Shown in pieces: positions 25,020 through 32,016 of a DNA stretch of 32,903 bases. Below the pieces are notes generated by a model. That model was given only the letters and a program-made list of their open reading frames with translations, was not told the DNA's origin and ran no database searches. The position numbers and the translations under genes were made by a program. Origin of the DNA: Alistipes sp. (lineage in GTDB: Bacteria; Bacteroidota; Bacteroidia; Bacteroidales; Rikenellaceae); NCBI GenBank assembly GCA_017560305.1, contig JAFYOF010000142.1, forward strand, positions 1 through 32,903, given 5' to 3'. Numbering within the stretch: the stretch's first letter is position 1; each line of letters opens with the position of its first letter.

Positions 25020-26183
25020 TTATCTCTCTACAACATTTCCCTTAGTATCAATCAGGTAACAACCATAGTTATCGGCAGATCTTACCCGAAAGAGCGTAGG
25101 CGAAATCATCTCAACCTCACCATAGATGGCTGGGGTTATAGGCTCGCCCGTGATGCGGTTGAAGATACCGTATTTGCCCAGAATGCAATACTCCGAGTAG
25201 TCGGAAAGAGCATATACATAGAAGCAATCCTCCTCATCATCCTCGCGTTTTGATAGCGGATAACTCAACACTTCGCTCGACTCAAAGAGGAACGAATGGA
25301 CCACATTACCCTCATAATCCTCCTGCCACATCCGTCCATCCTTAATCAGTATGAAGCCGCCCTTTTTAGTGAAGTTCTCGGCACACTCATACTCGGGCTC
25401 ATAGACGATATTCATCTGGGCATCAATAATGCCATAGCGGTTATTGGCAGTCACAGTTCTGTAGCCCATCTCCTGCGGTGACCACACCCTGTCGAAGCGA
25501 GGCTCAATCGCCCAGTTGCCCTGCTTGTCAATCAAGCCGAACTTACCATTCTCGCCCACCATCTGGCAGTAACCGCCGTGGAAGAGAAAGGCATACTCAC
25601 GCCACTCACGATACTCCGGCAGAGTGTACTGAAATGGAATAACCACCTCATTTTGAGCATTTATAAAGCCCACCTTACCATCCTCAACAACCGCCGCCAA
25701 GCCCTCGGAGAAGACCCACGCATTGGTGTAGTTGTTCTGCTTCGCGTCGATTACTATGCGACCTGTGTTGATGTTGAGAAAACCACGGCGGTGAGGCAGA
25801 GCGTAGACCGTGAGTGAGTCACACTCGGTTGCAATAGATACCCAGTTAAGGCGTGGCGTAGTGTACTTGCGCGCCTCGGCATCGTAGACCCTCACCTTAT
25901 GATCACGAAAGTCGTAGACCTTGATATTCTCCGAGAGATAGCTGGGGTAATAGCTCCATCTGCCGAAGTTGTTGTCATAGATTCGGTAGATATTCCACCC
26001 GACGACAAAGAGCACAAAACCCACAACAGCCCCACCGATGGCGCGACGCCACCACTTCGAGAAACCTCGCCACCACGCACGCATCTTGCGAATCGCAAGG
26101 CGACCAATGCCCACCAGCGACGAGAATACCACCGACGCCAGACCGACAATCATCTGGCACACCTCCTTAAAAGTCATATCCAT
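25020..26183 (-). CDS. membrane-anchored WG-repeat protein
   Basis: A 387-residue protein, last gene of the pseudokinase-AAA+ operon. Two hydrophobic stretches (about 9-29 and 49-66) flank a strongly basic segment (RKMRAWWRGFSKWWRR). If that loop is cytoplasmic, the rest is outside. The remainder consists of WG-type repeats: GKVGFINAQNEVVIPFQY, GKFGLIDKQGNWAIEPRFD, NRYGIIDAQMNIVYEPEY, GKYGIFNRITGEPITP and a last YGCYLIDTKGNVVE. Such repeats form beta-propeller-like binding surfaces. It lies 13 bp after the vWA gene. It may anchor or signal for the operon's cytoplasmic ATPase, but this is inference from neighbourhood and topology. Confidence 0.85.
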   Translation of the reverse strand: MDMTFKEVCQMIVGLASVVFSSLVGIGRLAIRKMRAWWRGFSKWWRRAIGGAVVGFVLFVVGWNIYRIYDNNFGRWSYYPSYLSENIKVYDFRDHKVRVYDAEARKYTTPRLNWVSIATECDSLTVYALPHRRGFLNINTGRIVIDAKQNNYTNAWVFSEGLAAVVEDGKVGFINAQNEVVIPFQYTLPEYREWREYAFLFHGGYCQMVGENGKFGLIDKQGNWAIEPRFDRVWSPQEMGYRTVTANNRYGIIDAQMNIVYEPEYECAENFTKKGGFILIKDGRMWQEDYEGNVVHSFLFESSEVLSYPLSKREDDEEDCFYVYALSDYSEYCILGKYGIFNRITGEPITPAIYGEVEMISPTLFRVRSADNYGCYLIDTKGNVVER

Positions 26184-26196
26184 AATCCGTTAGTTA

Positions 26197-26844
26197 TTAA
26201 TACTCATCATCATCGTCATCATTCTCAAAGAAATTCTCGTTCGCCGATTTGGCGCAGAAATCCACGCTCGACATCATACAATAGAGCATATTACGACTGC
26301 GGTTCATCGTACGCGTCATATCTCGTGTACCGCTTGGCGTTGCCTTAAACTCCATAACATTGGTAATGGAGATGGATGATGCGACAGCCTCCACATCGTG
26401 GTTTGCACCGAGGTAGGCAAACACCCAACCCTTCTCCTTCAGCTCATCCACCAGAGCCTTGATTGCCGAAGAGGTATACTCCCTCGAAGCATTCTCCAGG
26501 CCATCGGTCACAACGGTCACCAGCACACGGTCACCCTCCTCTACCTTACTGCGCAAGGCTGTGAGTGAAAATCCCATTGCATCATACAGAGCCGTGAAGC
26601 AATTGGGCTGATAGGTCTCGTCGTCAAACTCCTTTACTTCATCCACCGACACACAGTCGCATATGGTCTTGACCGTATCGTTGAAGGTCACGATTGTGAC
26701 AAAATGGTGCTGATCCTCGTGCTTTCGCTGCGCCTCACGGATGGTCTGGATAGTCTCGTTCACATTGTCAATAGCCTCCTCCTTGATTCTGTTCATCGAA
26801 CCGCTCGCATCGAGAATGATGAGATTGAAAATCTTTGTTGTCAT
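26197..26844 (-). CDS. von Willebrand factor A domain protein with intact MIDAS
   Basis: A 215-residue, probably cytoplasmic vWA protein. The metal-ion-dependent adhesion site is complete: DASGS (12-16), Thr84 in CFTALYDAM and TDG (113-115). The core spans about 5-190 and resembles TerY-type vWA proteins. The C-terminus is very acidic (NDDDDDEY). TerY-like vWA proteins occur in triads with phosphatases and kinases and with AAA+ ATPases in stress- and conflict-linked systems, where they act as metal-dependent scaffolds. It sits third in the operon, 79 bp after the DUF1810 gene and 13 bp before the WG gene. Confidence 0.9.
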   Translation of the reverse strand: MTTKIFNLIILDASGSMNRIKEEAIDNVNETIQTIREAQRKHEDQHHFVTIVTFNDTVKTICDCVSVDEVKEFDDETYQPNCFTALYDAMGFSLTALRSKVEEGDRVLVTVVTDGLENASREYTSSAIKALVDELKEKGWVFAYLGANHDVEAVASSISITNVMEFKATPSGTRDMTRTMNRSRNMLYCMMSSVDFCAKSANENFFENDDDDDEY

Positions 26845-26923
26845 AATTCTTATAGTTTTGTGTTAGTTGTTTTCTTTTATTGAGTCCTCCGCTGCGGGAA
26901 ATCTATCTCCCAAGGGGCACTTT

Positions 26924-27352
26924 CTACTCTCCCTCCAGCATTGCAAGCGTTGCCTGACACTCGCCATCGTAGAACGCCTCAAGCACCTGTCCAAAGACCT
27001 CGTTGGGCGCAAGGCGGTTGAAAAGCGTCATACACGAGCGCACCTTGCAGGCGTCAATGCCGCCCAAAATCTGCTCCGCCGACAGCGCGCGATGCTCAAG
27101 CAACGCCTGCGAAATCTCTCGCAGACGCGCTCCAAGCACCTGATGATTCAGGTAAGCCGTAGCCTCCGCCACATCCACAATGCCGTAAAACAGGGCATAA
27201 TGGCTACGACCCAAGCCCCTCATCTGGGGGAAGATATACCAAATCCAATGAGAACTCTTTTTGCCCGCACGAATCTCCTTCAGGGCAACATCATAACCAA
27301 AGTATGGCGACTCCTGAGCCACCACGAACCGATTAAGATTTACTTCTGGCAT
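26924..27352 (-). CDS. DUF1810 family protein
   Basis: A 142-residue protein matching DUF1810 over its whole length: NRFVVAQ (7-13), IRAGKKSSHWIWYIFPQM (27-44), GLGRSHYALFYGI and EATAYLNHQVLGARLREI (63-80). The family is small, single-domain and of unknown biochemical activity. Conserved His35 and the aromatic-rich WIWYIFPQ segment could form a binding pocket. It usually appears as an isolated gene; here it lies between a pseudokinase-AAA+ fusion (29 bp upstream) and a vWA gene, which gives a rare context for its role. Confidence 0.88.
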   Translation of the reverse strand: MPEVNLNRFVVAQESPYFGYDVALKEIRAGKKSSHWIWYIFPQMRGLGRSHYALFYGIVDVAEATAYLNHQVLGARLREISQALLEHRALSAEQILGGIDACKVRSCMTLFNRLAPNEVFGQVLEAFYDGECQATLAMLEGE

Positions 27353-27381
27353 AATAACTTATATTTTTTAGAACCTACTTT

Positions 27382-29310
27382 TTAAAAACCAATCCTGCGT
27401 CGCTCCTGCTGAGTCTTCTGCTCAAGCCTATCCCTCATCGTTGCATACTCCTCCACCGAGCGCTTTGTCACCGAGCGGCGTGACCTGCCAATCTCGCTTA
27501 CCAGCATCTCCTGCGAGATAGGCTCATCGGCCATAGCAGCCTCCAGAGCACTCTCGTTCACCATAAAACTGATGTCGCTTGCCACATATCCATCACTCAG
27601 GGTGGCCAACTCGTCGTAGTCGATACTCTTGGCGCAGTAACGACCCTCAAGGTGAATGCGGAACATCTCGCGGCGTGCCTCAAAGTCGGGCAAGGGGATG
27701 TAAACCATCTTGTCGATACGACCCGTGCGCAGAATGGCGGGGTCAATCTTATCGGGGCGGTTTGAGGTACCAATCACGAAGATTCCCCTCTCTGCGCAGT
27801 TGTTCAGCTGACTCAGGAACTCATTCACCTCACCCGAGATGCTATCGTTGCGCAGCGAAGCGCGGTCGGGCACCATACCATCCAACTCATCGAAGCAGAT
27901 GACAGTAGGCGCTTTGCGGGCAGCCTCCTCAAATAGCTCGGCAATCCTGCACTGCGTGCCGTGAACATAGATGCTACCCAAGTCTGATGCCTTCACCATC
28001 ATAAAGTTGAGCTTCGACTCCTCGGCGAACTTCTCGGCAATGAAGGTCTTGCCACACCCTGGAGGACCATAGAACAGAGCGCCATTGGGCGACTTGAGGC
28101 GGTACTTCAGCGCCTTCTCCTTGTTCTGTATCACAAACATCACCTCGCGGCGGAGCATCCTCTTCACCTCCTCCATACCCGCCACCTCGGCGAAACCCCT
28201 GCCAAAGCGTGGGCGGATGGTGAAATCCCCACGCTCCTGGGATGTTGCGGGGTAATCAAACTCATCGAATTCATCCGATTCTTCTCGGCGGCGACGACCA
28301 CCTGGGGTCTCGAAAAAATTACTCTCGCAAGAGTTACGCTCACCATCATCGCCCTCGCCGAAGCTGCTGCAGTCATCTGCGCTGCTGAAATCCTCCTCCT
28401 GACGATAGGTCTCAACCCACGACTTGGGGCGTGAGCTGGCAAACCGCTTCACTTCAACCTTGTCGGGACCATTGATCAGGTCGCCAAGAGCCTCCTCGAC
28501 TGTCCGGTATCTCTCCTTGCACTTGAGCGCCAGCATCCTGTGGAGGATATACCTCTGCTCATCGGTCAGCATCAGACCATAGAGTATCTCATCGCCCGCC
28601 ATTCGCAGAGCATTCAGCCTCTCCTTGCTAACCCGTGCGCTACCCGCATCGGCAGGGGTGCTCCAGGGCTCACGCCCCATCAGCATAAAATACATCAACG
28701 CTCCTATCGAAAAGATATCGGTCTGCTCGTTGTAGACCCCGCTGAAGGTCTCGGGAGCACGATACCACATATTCAAAAACCTTGGGTTGAAGTGCAGCTT
28801 GCCCTTCGTGACGGGCGAGATATAGTCATAACCCGTAATCTGCACCAGCAGTGGCTCTAAGCCACATTCTACACCCACCGTGCTGGGGTTTATGTTGTTG
28901 TGGATGACTGGTGGCTGATGATTGTGAATCCCCTGGGTTATCTCCAGCACCTGCTGGATAATCTCTGCAGCCTCCTTCCACTTGTATCGCTTACCCTCGC
29001 CAAAAACGCTTTCACGCACGCTTAAATCGGAGTAATCGTGAACAACCATATATCTGTACCCCACTCCCCCGATCCGCATCACATCAGCATCGGGCACGGG
29101 GCAGAACATCAGCGAGCTGCGCATCCTGGTAATTGTCGCCCACTCGAAAGGCTCCTCAACGCCCTCATTTGCAAAGACCTTAATAATATACTTCCTGTTC
29201 ATCTTATTGACAGCGGCGTAATGCTCTACCTTGCCGCCCATCTTTCGGCCGATGAACTCAGTAATGATAAACTCATCGACCCAATCACCAACTCTTAATA
29301 GCGATTTCAT
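27382..29310 (-). CDS. pseudokinase-AAA+ ATPase fusion protein
   Basis: A 642-residue cytoplasmic protein, first of the four-gene operon. Residues about 10-285 fold like a Ser/Thr protein kinase: ATP-lysine-like K44 (YIIKVF), APE (185-187) and the invariant D198 of the F-helix (TDIFSIGALMYFML) are present. The catalytic HRD is HNN (137-139) and DFG is GYD (160-162), so phosphotransfer is very unlikely. A charged, low-complexity linker (about 300-365) follows. The C-terminal AAA+ domain, like those of Cdc48/FtsH/ClpX-type proteins, has Walker A GPPGCGKT (415-422), Walker B ICFDELD (471-477), sensor-1 GTSNRPDKID and arginine finger region RTGRID (528-533), with a helical lid to about 615. It should be an active hexameric ATPase with a pseudokinase as a regulatory or substrate-binding module. 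Confidence 0.9.
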   Translation of the reverse strand: MKSLLRVGDWVDEFIITEFIGRKMGGKVEHYAAVNKMNRKYIIKVFANEGVEEPFEWATITRMRSSLMFCPVPDADVMRIGGVGYRYMVVHDYSDLSVRESVFGEGKRYKWKEAAEIIQQVLEITQGIHNHQPPVIHNNINPSTVGVECGLEPLLVQITGYDYISPVTKGKLHFNPRFLNMWYRAPETFSGVYNEQTDIFSIGALMYFMLMGREPWSTPADAGSARVSKERLNALRMAGDEILYGLMLTDEQRYILHRMLALKCKERYRTVEEALGDLINGPDKVEVKRFASSRPKSWVETYRQEEDFSSADDCSSFGEGDDGERNSCESNFFETPGGRRRREESDEFDEFDYPATSQERGDFTIRPRFGRGFAEVAGMEEVKRMLRREVMFVIQNKEKALKYRLKSPNGALFYGPPGCGKTFIAEKFAEESKLNFMMVKASDLGSIYVHGTQCRIAELFEEAARKAPTVICFDELDGMVPDRASLRNDSISGEVNEFLSQLNNCAERGIFVIGTSNRPDKIDPAILRTGRIDKMVYIPLPDFEARREMFRIHLEGRYCAKSIDYDELATLSDGYVASDISFMVNESALEAAMADEPISQEMLVSEIGRSRRSVTKRSVEEYATMRDRLEQKTQQERRRIGF

Positions 29311-29403
29311 CCTTCTAAAATTTTACATCCAACAAATTATTTCATCCAATCATATAATCACTTTTAGAGAGCGTCATCCCCACGGCAATCTATCACCACG
29401 GGG

Positions 29404-29583
29404 GCGAAAAAATCCACCCCGAAAGAGAATTTCAAAAGGTGGATTTGCAAACAACTATGAAAACATCTATCTCTTGAGCGCCGCTACAGACTACTGCAAT
29501 ACAGCGCTGGTCCAAAATAGTCGTCAGGTATATCCGTCATCACCAACATTGCGCAACCATTCTCCGGCAGCGAGGGGTTTTAT
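29404..29583 (-). ncRNA. candidate ~180-nt structured small RNA
   Basis: On the minus strand, a -7-like element GACCTTTG (29595-29588) is followed by about 180 nt ending in a strong intrinsic terminator (29446-29410, then TTTTTTCG). No protein of note is encoded; the longest frame is about 21 codons. The region can form nested stems, for example GACTA/TAGTC around CAGCGCTG, and AGCGC/GCGCT. Size and isolation are reminiscent of 6S-like RNA, but I cannot establish identity. It lies between the LytTR gene's terminator and the pseudokinase operon. Bounds are estimates. Confidence 0.45.
29410..29446 (-). terminator. terminator of the candidate small RNA
   Basis: Read on the minus strand, AAATCCACC (29446-29438) pairs with GGTGGATTT (29418-29410) across a 19-nt loop and is followed by TTTTCGCC. 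The T run falls on the minus-strand side only, so termination is minus-directed, about 100 bp before the pseudokinase start. Confidence 0.75.
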
Positions 29584-29686
29584 TTTACAAAGGTCCCAAA
29601 AGAGAGTGACATCTTTTGACATATATAAAAAATTGTTACTTTAATTTTATTATAATATTAATGTTGAGCATAACAAACAAAGAAAA

Positions 29687-29712
29687 ACGCCTCACCTTTG
29701 CGGGTGGGGCGT
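29687..29712 (-). terminator. terminator of the LytTR gene, placed beyond the repeat array
   Basis: ACGCCTCACC (29687-29696) pairs with GGTGGGGCGT (29703-29712) with one T-G wobble and a 6-nt loop. On the minus strand it is followed by TTTTCTTTGTTTG. The LytTR transcript should therefore run through the repeat array before ending here. Confidence 0.75.
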
Positions 29713-29737
29713 AACTTTTGTATTACACTCGCCTTGC

Positions 29738-29877
29738 GGGAATTTCTCGGGGAATTTCTCGGGGAATTTCTCGGGGAATTTCTCGGGGTATATCACTGAA
29801 ATATCTCGGGGTATATCACTGAAATATCTCGGGAATATCTCGGGGAATATCACTGAAATATCTCGGAAAATTTCTCG
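29738..29877. repeat. 140-bp tandem array of 11/12-bp units in the LytTR 3' UTR
   Basis: Four exact tandem copies of GGGAATTTCTCG (29738-29785), then two exact copies of a 23-bp unit (29786-29808, 29809-29831) reading GGGTATATCACT plus GAAATATCTCG, then an 11-bp partial (29832-29842), a variant 23-mer (29843-29865) and a final 12-mer (29866-29877). The 23-mer is itself a 12-mer plus an 11-mer. The pattern 12-12-12-12-23-23-11-23-12 is not frame-preserving and lies wholly outside coding sequence. Confidence 0.9.
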
Positions 29878-29885
29878 CTCGGGAG

Positions 29886-30821
29886 TTACTCTGCCTCTGC
29901 TGGGTCGGGGGTTATAAGAGCACCTTTTGAGAGTGCTGTGCCGTTGCAGGCCTCAACCTTCTCGATGAGGTTTTTGAAGTAACTCTTCGACACAGGGATA
30001 GGCTTGATTGCCTCATTCGTAAGGACGATGAAGCGAGCCTTGCCGCCCTTGCGGATATGGTTAATCTTCATCACATTGACCATAAACGAGCGGTGGCAGC
30101 GCACCATACTTGTCTCGGCGAGATTCTCCTCGATGGCCTTTGTGCGGCAGCGCAGCATATAGGAGAGCAGCTTGCCCTGATTCTCGTAGTAAATCTTGAC
30201 ATAGTTATCCTGCGACTCCATATAGTAGAGCGAGTCGGAGTTAATCGTCAGCTTCAGCGTGCCGTTGTAGTCATAGAGGTTCACCAGCGAGGGGTAAGCC
30301 ACCGATGCCTCGCCCGAGAGCGCGAGCTTATACTGCAACATCTCCAGCTCCTCGGTCTTGTCGCGGTAGGCGGCATAGAGCGTCAGGATGGTGTATGGGA
30401 TAGCCATAATGAGGAGGATACAGCCCAGCGCCTTCATCAGGATATTGAGCGCATCGAAGCCTCTGTCGGGCTGGTAGAGCAGCGTAAAGAGGGTGTAGAA
30501 GAGAGCGATTGCAACAATCTCGACCACCACCCAGCCGATGTACTTGATGTAGGTGAAACTGATTTTCTGCTGGAAGGTATTCATCAGCATCTTACTGATG
30601 AACATAATAGCCACCGCCACGATATAGAACGCCACGGTCTTTCCAAGGTCCATCAGGTTCGAGAATGTGAACCACGCTGTGTTTGAAAATGGGGTGTAGA
30701 CCCACATAAAGAGCACGGAAAAGGTCAAAATGAAGACCACCGAGCCAAAGAGGTAGCGTTTATCGAGCAGGAACTTGGGAATTTCCTGGTTTTTGTTTAT
30801 ATTTGTCATTGAAATAGTCAT
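29886..30821 (-). CDS. membrane-bound LytTR-domain transcriptional regulator
   Basis: A regulator of about 311 residues with four membrane segments (VVFILTFSVLFMWVY, VAFYIVAVAIMFIS, VVVEIVAIALFYTLFTLL, CILLIMAIPYTILTLYAAY), a short coiled coil (KTEELEMLQYKL) and a C-terminal LytTR DNA-binding domain with YYMESQDNYVKIYYE, MLRCRTKAIEENL and MVRCHRSFMVNVMKI. There is no receiver domain, so sensing is probably through the membrane part itself. The frame opens at 30896, but a -7-like element GATATTTG (30841-30834) lies inside that longer version, so I start at 30821; the ATG at 30809 fits a short leader even better. The gene is alone; its 3' UTR holds the repeat array. Confidence 0.85.
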   Translation of the reverse strand: MTISMTNINKNQEIPKFLLDKRYLFGSVVFILTFSVLFMWVYTPFSNTAWFTFSNLMDLGKTVAFYIVAVAIMFISKMLMNTFQQKISFTYIKYIGWVVVEIVAIALFYTLFTLLYQPDRGFDALNILMKALGCILLIMAIPYTILTLYAAYRDKTEELEMLQYKLALSGEASVAYPSLVNLYDYNGTLKLTINSDSLYYMESQDNYVKIYYENQGKLLSYMLRCRTKAIEENLAETSMVRCHRSFMVNVMKINHIRKGGKARFIVLTNEAIKPIPVSKSYFKNLIEKVEACNGTALSKGALITPDPAEAE

Positions 30822-30833
30822 TTTATTTGGTTG

Positions 30834-30841
30834 CAAATATC
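30834..30841 (-). promoter_or_regulatory. -7-like promoter element of the LytTR gene
   Basis: GATATTTG on the minus strand differs from TAnnTTTG only at the first base. It implies a transcription start near 30827 and excludes the in-frame ATG at 30896. Confidence 0.45.
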
Positions 30842-30945
30842 GCAATTTAAGTTGATAAAACATAAATTTTACCACATATAATGCACATTTCGTCACAAAA
30901 ACGGCCTTTCAACCGCATATAATGGGGTGCTCAGGATGTTTTTTG

Positions 30946-30953
30946 TACTTTTG
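30946..30953 (+). promoter_or_regulatory. -7 promoter element of the fabH operon
   Basis: TACTTTTG is an exact TAnnTTTG match, 93 bp upstream of the fabH ATG, giving a leader of about 87 nt. A -33 TTTG is not apparent. Confidence 0.55.
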
Positions 30954-30964
30954 CGGCGACAATC

Positions 30965-31014
30965 CCACAAGGGCTGTTTGCCCCACACCTAACCCACGGG
31001 TTAACGCATTGTGG
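30965..31014 (+). promoter_or_regulatory. structured 5' leader of fabH, possible three-way junction
   Basis: The outer stem CCACAA (30965-30970) / TTGTGG (31009-31014) encloses two hairpins: GGGC (30971-30974) / GCCC (30980-30983) and TAACC (30990-30994) / GGTTA (30999-31003). It lies wholly within the predicted leader. This could be a cis-regulatory RNA or a chance fold. No known riboswitch class was recognised. Confidence 0.4.
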
Positions 31015-31046
31015 TAGAGATTTATGACTAAATAAAATTTGACAAA

Positions 31047-32000
31047 ATGAAAATTATCGGAACGGGCAGAGTCCACCCTTCTCAGGTCGTCACAAACGAT
31101 ATGCTGGAGAAGTTTCTCGACACTAACGACGAGTGGATCAAGACTCGCACAGGTATTGCAGAGAGACGAGTTATCTCGTCAGAGAGATTGGAGGACCTCG
31201 CCGCCGAAGCCTCACTGAAGGCTATCGAGGACGCAGGATTGACACCTGCCGATATCGATTATATCATCTGCTCGAATGTGGTGAATGAGTACATCACTCC
31301 CTCATTGAGCTGTATCATCCAGGGTGCTATCGGTGCTCGCTGCGCCTGCATCGATGTGAATGCCGCTTGTTCGGGATTCGTCTACGCGCTGGATATGGCT
31401 GACGACCGCCTCCGTAGCGGCAAGGCAAAGAATATCCTGGTGGTGGCTGCCGAGGAGCCATCGAGAATGGTCGACTGGAGCGACCGCAGTCTCTGCGTAT
31501 TGTTTGGCGATGGCGCTGGCGCGGTGGTTGTAACTCAGGGTGAGGGTATGTTGTGCTCACGCCTTACGACCCAGAGCAAGATTGATTGCCTGAACTATGT
31601 TCGTACGCTGGAGCCTACGCCCTACATCACCAAGGTTGAGAATGGTGCTCCGATGTATATGAATGGCAAGGAGGTATTCAAGACAGCCGTGCTGTCATCT
31701 TCGCGCGACATCAAGACGCTGTTGAGCCGTGCGGGGCTGAAGCCTACCGACATCAAGTACTACATCCTGCATCAGGCAAATATGCGCATCATCGAGGCTA
31801 TTGCCAACTGGCTCAAGCTCGATATGTCGTACTTCCCACACAATGTGGACTACTGCGGCAACACCTCTTCGGCGAGCATTCCGCTGCTGCTCGATGAGCT
31901 GGCACGCGACGGCAAGCTGCAGAAGGGTGACAAGATTTTGATGAGCGCATTTGGTGCGGGCTTCACTACGGGTGCCTGCATTATTGAATGGACAAAGTAA
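31047..32000 (+). CDS. fabH: beta-ketoacyl-ACP synthase III
   Basis: A 317-residue initiating condensing enzyme of type II fatty acid synthesis; it joins acetyl-CoA (or a branched acyl-CoA) to malonyl-ACP. The catalytic triad is intact: Cys108 in NAACSGFVYAL, His242 in ILHQANMRI and Asn272 in YCGNTSSAS. The N-terminus has the family's GTGRVHPSQVVTND, and the oxyanion-loop/substrate region LFGDGAGAVVV (152-162) is normal. It is followed 16 bp later by fabF, forming an operon. Branched versus straight primer preference cannot be read here. The upstream leader may fold as a three-way junction. Confidence 0.95.
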   Translation: MKIIGTGRVHPSQVVTNDMLEKFLDTNDEWIKTRTGIAERRVISSERLEDLAAEASLKAIEDAGLTPADIDYIICSNVVNEYITPSLSCIIQGAIGARCACIDVNAACSGFVYALDMADDRLRSGKAKNILVVAAEEPSRMVDWSDRSLCVLFGDGAGAVVVTQGEGMLCSRLTTQSKIDCLNYVRTLEPTPYITKVENGAPMYMNGKEVFKTAVLSSSRDIKTLLSRAGLKPTDIKYYILHQANMRIIEAIANWLKLDMSYFPHNVDYCGNTSSASIPLLLDELARDGKLQKGDKILMSAFGAGFTTGACIIEWTK

Positions 32001-32016
32001 CAAAAAACGGAATAAA

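Noticed and set aside
29231..29644. 137-codon plus-strand frame
   Set aside because: It runs antisense through the start of the pseudokinase gene and the candidate RNA and shows no protein features.
29738..29877. CRISPR array
   Set aside because: Units are 11-23 bp and directly abutting, with no unique spacers and no cas genes nearby.
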